A stretch of 64,000 nucleotides of DNA from Aldrovandia affinis (lineage: Eukaryota; Chordata; Actinopteri; Notacanthiformes; Halosauridae). The stretch is taken from contig JAINUG010000114.1 in assembly GCA_029706075.1 (NCBI GenBank), positions 372,001-436,000 on the forward strand. The letters are read 5' to 3'. Positions 21,360 through 32,727 of the stretch are shown here, piece after piece. Within the stretch, counting starts at the first letter, position 1, and each line of letters begins with the position of its first letter. The translations under genes were made by a program, and so were the position numbers. The notes beneath the pieces are model-generated. The model made no database searches and was not told the origin of the DNA. It saw only the letters and a program-made list of their open reading frames with translations.

Positions 21360-22564
21360 ATGGAGAAAACTAAAAATAAAGTATACGACAAATGGACCGA
21401 TGACAAAGTCCAGGCCTTATTGAGCATATATACTGATGAAGAAATCCAGCGGGAATTGGAATCTGCGACCCGCAATTACAAGGTATACACAAAAATCTCC
21501 AGCAAGTTAACTGAGCCGAATATTGTTCACACTGGACGACAGTGCCGAGAGAAGGTGAAAAAATTGGTTGAAGGTAAATCATACAATGTTATAGCCCACA
21601 TGATGCATGTTAAATGGTATAACGCTAACTGATGTCATGCTATTTCTTTGTTTAGATCCGTGGAAAGTGATCAGGCTAGCTAACTAGCTAGCCAGGCTAA
21701 CTATTGTAATACTAGCCAAAAGCTAATGTTAGCTAGATAACCCCCCTTAGTTAGATGAGATTTTATTCTTAAAATGAATTATAAACATCTAATATTTTAT
21801 ATTAAATGTTTATTGACATCAGTGACAAGTTAGCTAACTAGCTAGCAACAAAAACATGGTCACGAAATGTCGTTATTTTAAACAACCGGATTTTTCATGA
21901 AGCGAGAAGGCTAAAAACGGGACCCCGTAAAGCTGGACAGCCTACCAGCCTACACCACTTCCTGTTCACCTTTATCCTTTTATCCAGAAAACATCTGTAT
22001 ATTTAGGTTAAAAAAAATGTAGCTGGTGTTCGTGACACAAAACCTACAGTTTATGGGGGATTTTTTCCAACATGTTTTTCAGATGAAACGGATGGGCACA
22101 CAGAACTACAGGCTGCAGAGACAAGTGTCTTTTCCCCTGCAACCACCAGTAGTCCTCGTCCCATGTGTCCTGCAGAAGCAAACAAACGCCGAGGTAGGAG
22201 CATTTTGCCTGCAAGCTAAAGTCTTAATATGCATGCTACAATAAAATTCACAATATGCCACTTCATCTATCTTTATGCCACTGCAAACTGTGCTTGTGTA
22301 TTATAGCGGTGTGTTTCTGTGTTATTTTTCCTCTTAGGAAAGAGGCAAAGGATGCAGAGTTTTTTTGATAACCTGAGGGACATGGAAGAAGCTAGCCGGG
22401 CCGTCCAGCAGCAAGGACAGGAGCAGCATGACCGGTACATGCAGATGCTGCTTGACAGCCAGGGTGAGGAAAGAGAGATGAGGAGGCGAGAGTTGGCATT
22501 CCTTGAGCACCAGTCCAAACGCAGACTGGAGTCCGAGCACCAAGCCAACCAGCACGCAAAATAA
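21360..22564 (+). CDS. Harbinger Myb/SANT-like accessory gene, three exons, open
   Basis: Harbinger elements encode a Myb-like protein that helps the transposase enter the nucleus and bind DNA. Exon 1 (21360-21573) starts at an ATG and carries the trihelix/Myb domain ('KWTDDKVQALLSIY', 'HTGRQCREKVKKL'). Exon 2 (22083-22193) has a 'gtttttcag' acceptor and 'gtagga' donor and encodes an acidic then Ser/Pro-rich linker ending in basic 'NKRRG'. Exon 3 (22338-22564) has a 'tttcctcttag' acceptor and encodes a Gln/Glu/Arg-rich coiled coil ending in TAA. All junctions are phase 1, giving 183 residues with no internal stop. The exon structure is my reading, without transcript evidence. A tandem repeat follows. 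Confidence 0.75.
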
Positions 22565-22569
22565 TTTCA

Positions 22570-22905
22570 GGACGGGTTTCTGTCAGTTCTTGGCAAGCTT
22601 GTCAAGTCAATGAGCCAAAGGCCTTGCCCCCAATAGTTTTTATGCACATATTATTTTATACATATTTTATGCACAATTTTTGTTATACCTGTGTACCTGT
22701 TGGCCTTGAACATTTGTATTTTTACAGATGGATTTCTGTCTGTTCCTGTCCAGCTTGCCCAGTTGCTGAGCCAAATGTTTTTTGATGTTATACCTGTGTA
22801 CCTGTTGGTCTTGAACATTTGTATTTTTACAGATGGATTTCTGTCTGTTCTTGGTCAGCTTGCCCAGTTGCTGAACCACATGTTTTTGATGTTATACCTG
22901 TTTAC
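22570..22905 (+). repeat. Tandemly repeated C-terminal module of the Myb gene
   Basis: Two copies of a unit of about 107 bp (from about 22691 and 22798) each contain 'tatttttacag' followed by a stretch encoding 'DGFLSV.(G/V)QLAQLL'. A third, more divergent module ('DGFLSVLGKLVKSMSQ') starts at about 22571, right after the exon-3 stop and behind an 'aatttcag'. Each module thus has its own possible splice acceptor in the phase used by the gene. Confidence 0.65.
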
Positions 22906-23211
22906 AATACCCGTTTTCCTTTACACAAAATAAATAGTTGTGGAACCAAATGTGTGCATAGTGGCTGTTCTTGTAAATCTGAAAACAATGAGAAGAACTC
23001 CTGCACACTGTCTCGCTTACTGCTGATATATTTATTGAATCATAAGGGATCAAGCACAAAAATAAATGTACAAATGTATACAAAATGAAAAAAATACTTA
23101 AATCTATAGTAATCACACGTTTTCAAATGTTTTCAAAACAATACAACTTTCTTACAATAACTGACATCTTCTCACAGCTGTAAGCAGTAATGACACTACA
23201 CTGTGTTCAAA

Positions 23212-23660
23212 AACGTAATTAGACCTGCATGTGAATCTAGCCCCTCGGTCTCTACAGTACCTGGCAGTGCCCCATCAGGCTGGTTTAATGCAGTGGCAAC
23301 CCATTCTCTGTACTCATCACCATTCATTTCTCAGAGGTTATGCAGAACACAACATGCTACCACCATGGATTTGACCTTTTCTATGTTGCAGTTATTTAGT
23401 TTTAGCAAGCACCTCCATCTGCCAAAAGCGTTCTCAACCACCACCCTGGCTCTGCTTGTTTTGTGGTTGTACAGATCCGCTTGTGAGATCCATCGTCTTG
23501 CTAGACTACTAGCATTTCGGGCGTTTTGCATCTATGTTGCGGTGTTTTCAATGGACTGTGCTTCTTCCGCTCATCTCTTTTCCAACGTTAACTGAATTAA
23601 TCCATTAGCAAAGCGGTACAACATGACCAAAACCAGCACAACTTGAATGTCCTCCATGTT
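23212..23660 (-). pseudogene. HARBI1-type transposase, N and C termini joined by a deletion
   Basis: Minus-strand reading starts near 23656 with 'MEDIQVVLVLVMLYRF' and stops soon after. From about 23540 it shows the C-terminal catalytic part, 'NHKTSRARVVVENAFGRWRC' with the final acidic residue of the DDE triad, then 'KSMVVACCVLHNL'. A stop codon interrupts shortly after, before 'NGDEYREWVATALNQ'. A normal transposase of this class is about 350-400 residues; roughly the middle two thirds are missing here. It converges on the Myb gene. Confidence 0.78.
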
Positions 23661-23860
23661 CAAGGTTGTTGCAGTGACGCACAAATATGACGTCAGTCCG
23701 TCGCATTGTTTGGCGTCAGTGGGCTAATTGGCATAATCTTCGCAGTTCTTTAGACCCCTGTGGAAACGCAGACGTAATGGATTGAAGGAACCTTTTAATT
23801 CCTTGAAAATAGTTCCTGCGACTAAAAGTTCCTGGTAATTTTTGGTGGAAATGCACCTAG

Positions 23861-26800
23861 AGTTGCCCATCTGTTTTGCCTTGCATCTTGAACCAACATC
23901 ACGGCCAAGGAGTATGCGCTTTCGATCACAGTTACCACTAGTTGCCAACATCACCATTGCCACTGTTCCTCGTGAAACATCAGCAAGTAAAAAAGAAATT
24001 CAACTATATGCTTACATTTTTATACAGACAATTTTGATTGATAAAAATCTGCTGCCAAAAACAGTCCAAAAAGTAATAGATACATTTTCACCTGTGAGCA
24101 CAAAAATCCAGGATCTTTGCCTATACATGAATCACAATAATACACTGTTGACAGGAGTGTTTTTTTACACTACTTTGGAATAGAGGAAGTCAAGCTTCTC
24201 TGGATGAATTCAGAAGTGAAAGCACCAACACATCTTGTGATTCATATCAAGGTAAATGTCCCAGTCTCTACAGCCACCACAACACTGCAAAGCCCACCAG
24301 ACTTGCCTAAATAAAGCTGTTTTACAGACTAAAACCACTGATTTATGTTTACGTCTTATGCCGTATCTCATTCACCAGGAACATACAACACAAGAACCAA
24401 AGTTTTTGAGTTCCATTTTTGACTGATGTCACCGTGAACCGTGGGCTCTCTGATCTATACTTTTCCACTTTGGCAGTCGCAACACGTATGGTTGACAGGC
24501 CAAATTCATTGGGCTGCCTCCCTATTGATCTGCCCTACCTGAAATGTGTAGAGAGCTATGGCCCTCTGTGGGATTCTCTTCTTTGCGTCCCTTTCCAAAC
24601 TCTTCCACCCAGTATCAGTGAAGGACACGCTGTGGCCCCGCAGCTCTGATTGGAGCGCGTCTGGTTATGTCTGTGGCCAGGACGCAGGCCCCTGGGGCTC
24701 AGTGCATATCCCCTTTTCCCTGATTATATTCCACTGAGCAGAAACAATGGTCCCAGCCGAAGCAATTTCCTGTGCACGTCCGGGGCTTTTAGCAATATGG
24801 AGAGGCTGAAACCCTTTATATGGTGATACACTCCACACAGACATATCAGCCCTCATCACCACGACATCCACTTTACAGCTGGTACAAATTTCACTTTAAC
24901 CAGTCGTATACAGAACACTAGGACCTCTAAAGGTCCTGCTTACACCAATTCATTCAGTGGTGAAGGAGCACAGTCTCCACTAAGTGGAGTGTGAGACATG
25001 AACCAATGAATGGACTCTCAAGGAAAAGTTGTTTATGATGATAGCAGATGTTTGATGATAACAACTGATGTTGGGAGTCAACACGCATTGGAAAGACGTC
25101 TCCTGTCATCATAAACCCTCAAAATCAAAGGCCTTGTTTGTTTGGTTGTTTTTCCAACCTCCGTAATTCTCTACATGGCAGAGTTATTTGGTCTTCATCT
25201 TAGAGGAGGGATGGTGAACACAGATGTGGAACGGGGGCAGTGAAATACAGCTGAATCATCAAATCACCCATGGACATGACTACAAATCCCCGGCCCCACC
25301 AGGGCTCCTCTAACACTAGAACAGGACATTGCATGGTCTGTGTCTCTCAGAATGCACCACAGGCAATACCTTTGCAGGCCAAAGAGTATGCATCCTCACA
25401 GATGACAAAGCAGGGAAGAGGTCCTGCAACCTGCCCATTGCTCAGAGCATCATGGGAAACTAATCAACAAACGCATCAAACATCTATGGTTGTATCAGTA
25501 GCCAGGAAAGGACAGAGACAGTGGAGCATTTTGATGCACTCAGCTGCAGCGCCAGTGCAGAGGCCTGCAGCATATTGAGGGAGGAGCATGCTCAGACAGT
25601 GACACAGTGACAGTGCATGTGTATCAGAGCCTGGTATTAGCGAGGGTGTTCCATAAGGGATCTGTAATGCATGCATCAATATTATTGTAGGGGGGTGGAG
25701 GAGGTGAACATGTGGTGTACTGTGAGTAAGCTCTCCTGACAGATCCCCCCACTTCATAAAGATCCCAAGTGTTTCACTGAATGTTCCCTTCCAAGATGTT
25801 GTGGGCATGTAAATGTAGCAGACCCTGTGCTGATCTCATTAGTCACATATGAAACAGAGCTGCCCCATGCTGAGAATCACATGACCTCTCCAACCACAGC
25901 TCTGTTCATGTGTGAGGACATTTCCAATTTCAAACACTGGAGACTCTTTAGTCACCAATGCAGCTTGTAGTTCCTGTCCACATCACCACCTCTTATTTAT
26001 CAGCTCTAACACTGGCTGAGACACGTGAAGGTAAATTTGTTTGTGGGACTGTAGCTTGAAACTAAAGCAAAGCTGTAAGAAACTCGTGTTCCCTACCCAC
26101 CATGAGGACCATTTCTCAAAATAAACCCTAAATTAGTTATTTGTGGAGAAACCTGGGATACACAACACGACTTTGAACTGCATACAGGAAGCAGAATCCC
26201 TAAGGAGAATCCACAATGGAAAGGTGACAAAATAATGCTGAAGAGTTCACATGTGGGGGAAGGAATCGCTTCCAGGGTCGGAAGGAGGAGAAAAAAAGTG
26301 ATAGCATTCCTTGTGCATTTACTTTATCGCTCCCCATCTCTGAGCCACAAATAAATGCACAAAATATATATAAAAACAACTCATAAACTGCAGATTTAGT
26401 TCAGGGCCATTACACATCAAGCTGAAGATGTTGTTCTGACATGTGGAGTGGGTACCAGATTGGGGAATTTCAGAGAGCTGTACAGAGCCCTTTTCCAGCT
26501 CTCTGCACTCACAGTATCCTGGGTAGCAAACACTGGGGAAGGGAAATGACAAGAGAGCCCATGATGGGACAGGAAGGCAGGACAAACCTGTAAGCTCCAC
26601 CCCTTCCTGTCTGTTCATAAAAAATTAGGTAATAAGTCTTGCGTGAGACCTCATTCAAGGGTATGGAGTTGAAGAGACATGGTGTTTTTTTTAAGTCTTT
26701 GAAAGGAAAATCCATCAACGGCATGTAGATTTGGTTTTGGTTTCCTTGGAAGTGAGTAGTTCCATACCAGCTTTTCTAATGCTGGATCAGACTTTGAAGG

Positions 26801-28335
26801 AGAGACATGAGCAAGTGGACATGTTCACCTCTACTGTTACTCTATGATTCAGTTAATGGGAAGAAAGTATGCCTCTCCAATCACCAAACTAATAGCAAGA
26901 CATCTACAAAGGTATCAATGAAATACCTTCAGTAATTACTTTCAAACTGGATTTAGACACAACGTGAAAAATATTTACAATGCAAAAAAAAGTATATACT
27001 TTCACAGGATTTTGAGACAATGTACACAAATACAGATACAAAATGTAACAACATTACATACAAAATGTTAAAACAGCACATTCTCTACACGGTGAGGTTT
27101 TAGCATAGTATCCGCAACATGAAGAGGGCGGTGCACCGTTACCAGTAACCTTAACCTTCTGACCCAGGTGGCCTGCAATGCAGACAATTGTCCAACCGCA
27201 CATAAGCTCACCTGCACTTGCAGGAAAGGGCGATGGTTTGTATTCTGGAAGGAGCGTACAATTACAACACGCGACGATCTGCATTACAATTTCTGTTTAC
27301 TCTCTCAGTAAAAATGAATCAGGTATTCAGGTCTGTTTTGCACATGCAACATATTAGCATGCATATTCTGCAGACTACATCGAAAATGTAAATGTTGGTT
27401 GTTTCACTTATCCAGCTGTAAAAACACAAAGTAATTAACCAGAGCTAGCTACTTCGAGGATTTTAAATGTAAATCCTCGTATGAAAGAAAACATGATAAT
27501 GTAAGGCTGGAATACAAAAGTGAATTCCCTGTTCCAAAGTTAGGATTCCTTAGCTAAAGTGAACTCAAAAGGCATTGATTTAACAGTTTAAATCTATTAC
27601 ACCCACATGATTAAAGGTATCATGGGACAGTGTATCTACAAAATCTGATTTGTGAAACTATGAACAAAGTCTCACTATATCACATCGTGGTTTCCTGTTA
27701 TTATGGCCCGCTATATAGTATATAATACGTAAATGTCGTCACACAAAAATCTACTTTACAATTCACAAAGTAGCTACATTAACAAAACAAAAGCTACAAA
27801 AACAGTATAAACAGTAAAAAGCTACCATTTAAAAACGTTAATCTACGTTACACTATATAACAAGTACCACTGGCTACTACTCGACGACAATGAAGTTATA
27901 CACAAGCAAATACAAGGACTATTACTTTTGAAAAAAGCCAACTCTATCTTTCCTGCATTTAGACACGCAATGTCTTCAATATAATGCAAGAATATTATTG
28001 ACATATTAATGTCTTCAAATTTCTCTGCGATTCTTTTAGTCCCATTACATGGCAATTTTTAATGCATTATTAGCTACTACAGCGATTGGCTGCCTCTACT
28101 GGACAGACGGTCGCTGAGATAAACAATTTATATTCCGTTGTGATGTTCTACTGTAGCATAAAACAGAGCTTGCGGGAGTAACGTTACATCCTGTAGCAGC
28201 GACCAAATCTTTACGCTCTATGTAAATTCACTATTTCTCACGATAACTTTAAGGGAGGTAGTACTAGCTAGACATATTTATCAAGCGATTAGTGATTCCG
28301 CTGAATGACACAAAACAGACATAATATTATCTTAC
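23861..28335. other. Presumed FRMD4 intron; mariner continuation possible at the left
   Basis: The first 300 bp ('gagttgcccatctgttttgc', 'catcaccattgccac') may continue the remnant cut by the Harbinger insertion. The rest appears unique and AT-rich, without exons I can support, and CpG rises only near the right end. Confidence 0.35.
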
Positions 28336-28461
28336 CTTTTAAATCTCAGGGTCTCTCCAACATGAAATCCCACGGCACAGTTTAAATCGGTTGACCGCTA
28401 ATGAATCCCAGCATATTAGCTATGCATAAAAAAATCCAATTGGAGAGGCTCCGATTTTGGC
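28336..28461 (-). other. frmd4a: Candidate 5'UTR cassette exon of FRMD4
   Basis: On the minus strand an acceptor 'ctactctccttctag' precedes 28461 and a strong donor 'AAAAG|gtaagataa' follows 28336, enclosing 126 nt. If spliced after the exon ending at 28750 it would read MAKIGASPIGFFYA and then stop, so it would work as 5'UTR. It contains its own short ATG frame of five codons. It could equally be the end of an alternative first exon. The call rests on splice consensus alone. Confidence 0.35.
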
Positions 28462-28479
28462 CTAGAAGGAGAGTAGCAC

Positions 28480-29010
28480 CCATGCCATTGTAGCCGGCGT
28501 TGTCCGCTGCACTCAGACACAGCCCTTCCCTCTATTTTCGCTCACCGCAAGCGAGCAGGCTGACCACAGCTTCGAGACATCCCATCTCCCAGTTTAAACG
28601 CGCTTTTCACGGAGACACTGGCCTGCATCCAAAGAACAACGCTACACAGGCTCGATCCAAAACAGCGTCTTGTCATAAATCGACCCCTTTACCGAGAAAC
28701 ACCGGCGAGGAGATGAAATGTTAGACACATGCAGCAAGAGAGAACATACCATCAGAGAATATCCGAGGGGATCAGTCGCCGCTGTGTAGAATGGAACTAT
28801 CCCTCGGTCTCGGGTTAGTTTCCTTTTTTATTATTTAAACGGAGCATGTGCCGACGAAAACAATCGTGGTTGAGAAACGAGGCTGGATATGGGGGTAGGG
28901 ATGGAAGAAAGAAGGGGGGCATATCCTGCTACTTCTGACGCTGGGTCATGTGAAACCACAACCTTTACACACAGCAAGACGGAGTGTGCGCTGTGAGAGG
29001 CGGCCGCAGA
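28480..29010 (-). promoter_or_regulatory. frmd4a: CpG-rich promoter region of FRMD4
   Basis: CpG density is clearly higher than in the flanks (for example 'cgcaagcgagcagg', 'caccggcgaggag', 'cagtcgccgctgtg'). Candidate donors facing left lie within and beside it, and the FRMD4 coding exons follow on the same strand. These traits fit a CpG-island promoter. The transcription start is not visible in sequence. Confidence 0.5.
28750..28870 (-). other. frmd4a: Candidate first exon of FRMD4, ends in ATG
   Basis: On the minus strand an exon ending 'gatattctctgatg' is followed by the donor 'gtatgttct' (28749 downward). Spliced to 20134 it would place two ATG codons side by side across the junction. 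The frame upstream of the first ATG is open for about 20 codons but has no earlier ATG. Known FRMD4A isoforms have an upstream exon that also ends in Met before MTEGRR. The right boundary given is arbitrary, as the start site is unknown. Confidence 0.45.
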
Positions 29011-30085
29011 ACAACCTACTGACATCCGGAGTTACAGAGCAAAGCCAAAATCATCAGGGAAATGTCGTCTTCTTCTTCTTCTTACACACACCTTCTAACA
29101 GATTTATCCCTATTTGCCAGGCAGCAGTTTAATGGGCAAACGTTGAAAACAAAATCCCATTCCGTTTTCTCAGTAACGTTACACTACAGCTAGTGTACTT
29201 GTTCAGCATCAGCACATACCCATTTTTGTTAACAAATGCATACCAATGAGATACACGTTTTTTTATTTTGTTTTGAAACTGATATTTTCTTAATAATATG
29301 TTACAAATAGATTTTATAAATATAAATAAACAATATGTTTTAACTCTTGTACCACCCAGAACCATTCTTCAACTGTGAAAAGACAAAGCTTTGGTGTTTT
29401 GTCCAGATTGTGCTGTTTGTATCAACCAAGAAGGATCAGTCTCTGGAAGTTATATTAGTGAATCCTGCCCCTACAAACATGAACATGAACAATTTCCAAA
29501 ATCTTTATTGCTTTCATCATATATACAGTAGTAGATAGGTTGATACCATTTATAAAATAATTGACTTGTGGTGTTTTTGCCATACTATAAAATCCCAACT
29601 GTACACAGCACAAACACAGCACTGCACTTGAACTGCACTTGCATGAACTGTAAATGCAGTCTGTGGTGTATAGAACATTGTTTACTGAAGTGCAGTTATT
29701 GAAAGCCTTGAGTTTTGTCTCCAAGAGTGTAGACCTGTAGTGCTTCATCTGGCTCAACAGGAATGCTCATAAACAGAGGCTCAGCCATCCAAGATGAATG
29801 TCTCCAGATGATCTCTGTGTTTTTTGGTGTAGTACTTTAAAAAAATGTCACACTTACTGCCAGGTCGTTGGGTATGTGGTTAGTAGGCCGTCATCACAAG
29901 ACTCCTGTTGTTTCATTTGGGAAAAAAGGGAGCAGAAGGCTGACCGTTTGAACCCAGGAAACCGAGCATGCACTGGGGCCGAGAGCGGATGGGAACATCC
30001 AAGTTCACATGGTTCTGCTTGGTGAAGAGGGGTGAGGGGCACTGGGTGGCTGATTCTAGAGTAAATCTCAGAAAAGGAGGCTATG
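29011..30085. other. Upstream sequence, no gene recognised
   Basis: It holds a short (CTT)n at 29068-29082 and otherwise AT-rich unique-looking DNA. It lies upstream of the proposed FRMD4 promoter. Confidence 0.35.
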
Positions 30086-30463
30086 GGCGGCAGATAGCGT
30101 AGCAGTCTAACGCACCACATTTTGGCTGGTCCGATGTGGTGTGCGCTGCCTGTCAGGGACACGGTTCGAAAACTGCATCTACCAGATTGGCCCTGGTTGT
30201 CAGCCCCAACCGAGGGGCGGCATTTGGCTGTCCGCCTCAGGGGGAGAGGGGAGGGTGAGCCGGCTCGGGTTTGCCGTGAAGCACGTAAGGAGTCTCCAGA
30301 ACGTGGGTGGGCGAATTCCGTCTCGAAGGAAGCAGAGTTCACTGCACATGGAGAATAAGCTTGCCTCCTAGAGACAAGCGGCGGACCTGTGTGGGGAGGG
30401 TAAAATCTAAATAAATAGGGGGTGTAATTGGCTACTAAATTTGGGAGAAATAAGGGGGAAAAA
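30086..30463 (+). mobile_element. tRNA-derived SINE (family A) with 15-bp target duplication
   Basis: The tRNA-like promoter boxes are 'gatagcgtagcagtctaacg' and 'acggttcgaaaactg'. The body motif 'ggggcggcatttggctgtcc' and tail 'gtaattggctactaaatttg' match the copies at 1811 and 11647. Flanking repeats 'gaaaaggaggctatg' (30071-30085) and 'gaaaaggaggctacg' (30464-30478) differ by one base and mark the insertion. Open frames across it on either strand are accidental. Confidence 0.9.
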
Positions 30464-30478
30464 GAAAAGGAGGCTACG

Positions 30479-32689
30479 AATTATCACACAGCTCCCCAAA
30501 TGTCGTTGGACAGGGGTAGTTTAGAGGGGATAGGCTCAAGTCAGTACAGCAGTATGACAAGACCAGAACCCTCAGATTGTTGAGGGGGGATGTGTGTGGG
30601 GGGTGGCGGGGTATTTGCAAAGAGATGGGAATAAGTTTGCCATATAAGAAAGGGTGATGATACCTTGTATAATCAAAGAGATTTATGAGCAGACATTTTT
30701 ATGTGGTTGCCCCAGAGATTTGCACAGTAATGTTAAGACGGCACCCTTGACTGGTGCTTCCAGTGAGTTAAGGTTTCTCAGTCTCCCTGGTGAAACGAGA
30801 AAAAGGAATATGTCTATAGCTTTCCTGGAGAGACGTGAAGGGTCGGGGGTTGGTTTGAACCTATTCTGGTTGTGCACAACGTAAACATTACTGGGCATGT
30901 AATTGATACAAGTTGCAGAAGGCTCACCCCTGACCCCACACAGCAGTGGTCAATTAAGAGCATTTCAACAAATGAAATGCAGAACATGCAAAGAGGTCAT
31001 GCATAAAGGTGCCGTTGATTCCCACAATGGGGAGTGCACAGATTTTGTGAGTCTGAGGACCGCTGTTAAATGTACTTGCACTAAAACAGCTCATGCTGTG
31101 AGGGTGGATTTATAGGTTTTCGTTTAATAACAGCCTGTGATTATTTTATGCACACGTGCACTGAATTTGAGAAGCCACTAATATGAGAATGGCCTGCTGG
31201 TGTTTATTATATAAGAATCGTCAGAACGTTCCAACAGGACCCCGAGACTCCACTCCGAGACTCCACCCTTGTTTGTTATTGTACACCAAGCCACACCCTC
31301 TTCCTGTCTCCCTTTGACTAGTATGTCTGGCTGCTGGGTGAAGCTTGAACGGTCATCATAGATGCCCCATGGCACTGGTTATTACGTTTTTTCCCCACAA
31401 TGACATTTACATGCACATGCAGTAAACTGCAGCTCAAGGTCTGTGGTGAGTGCTTAAGGCTCAGATATTAGCTCTGCCCTGCAGCCAGATCCCTCTTAAA
31501 CTGGGAGGAGGATTGCTCTATAAAGGGCATAGGAGCAACATAGGATGATTCTGTGCGAAAATGAAATTCAGGGAAAGAGTTTGGTTGGACATAGTTAGTA
31601 TTTATAAATCAAACTTTTTAGACCAATTTACTTGATGTCTGCCTCATTCCAACTATATACTTAGCTGGGGGTACTTACTGTATCTGACCTGTCTCCATAA
31701 CTCCTGGAATTGATTTCAATCAGCAAACAGATATGCAGGTTAAAATATATATTCAGAGAACAGCTTGGGATTTGTTCAGATGTTAATATGTTGCATTAAA
31801 TGCAATATCCAACACAGCACTCAAGAAGTGGCCTATACATTCCATGCTCAAAGACTGAGTCTCTGTGGGAGAACACTCATTACTTCATTCATCCAGGAAG
31901 TTACAGTACTTTATTGGCTTAATATTCAAGACCAAACCCCATTACTGCTATAAGGCACCTTTAGTTATATAGTAGCTGTCTCTCATTAATGTGGCTTCAT
32001 ATGGTGGCAAAGTGCCCCCAAAGTTTGTATTTGCATAGCGTTGACCACAGTACTTTCGTATTCCTGGTATTTATACACTGCACTAAACAAACAGTATTTC
32101 ATGAGTTACTACATTAAGCCAATTTTGTGAATACCATGGACCGATTCTGATGTTCCCTGTGGTACATAATTTATTGGTCACTTAGTGATTGTGATTGCCT
32201 TGCATGCGAGTAAAAACAGTGCCAGTGAATGCTTTTTGAAATAACTGCTTTTTGTTTTTGAATTGAAACTTTTTTTCAGTTTGATTGGTTGTTATGAAAA
32301 GAGTTACTGTAAAGCAGCGGAAAATGTCCAGAAACAAGTCAAACCTGGAGCGCTCTGGTATGTGTGCAAGTACAATGTGTTTTCAGTTAGGCCTTTAAAA
32401 ATGCGGAGCACTTCAAAGGCGAGCCTGGGTTTCAGATATTTTCAGAGCCAGTGTTCCCTTTTGTCTGATTTTACGACGCTGATCTATTCCAGGCCCAGTA
32501 GCATTTGCAAGCCTTTCTAAAATTAAACCACATCCCAATCTGAGGCCGTAGCCATTATTCATACCTCTTAAGTGTCCTTAGAGCCCAACAGAGCAGAGGA
32601 GATATTGTCATCACTGCCTGTTGTGGACAACCAGAGGTCTGCTGTAGAGAAACCATACAAGAATATCTCTCCTGCACTTCAGATGACAA

Positions 32690-32727
<38 letters not shown>

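Larger units (their letters stand above)
21042..23860. mobile_element. Harbinger/PIF element, transposase internally deleted
   Basis: The termini 'ggcatgtctccaccgcagga' and, reverse complemented from the right, 'ggtgcatttccacc' are similar inverted ends followed by repeated 'caggaact' strings on both sides. Inside, a Myb/SANT gene on the plus strand converges on a HARBI1-type transposase on the minus strand, the usual Harbinger gene pair. I could not settle the 3-bp target duplication. The transposase has lost its core, so mobility would need help in trans. Confidence 0.8.

Noticed and set aside
29854..30342. 162-codon minus-strand open frame
   Set aside because: It runs backwards through the family-A SINE; GC-rich SINE bodies give chance open frames, and there is no domain.
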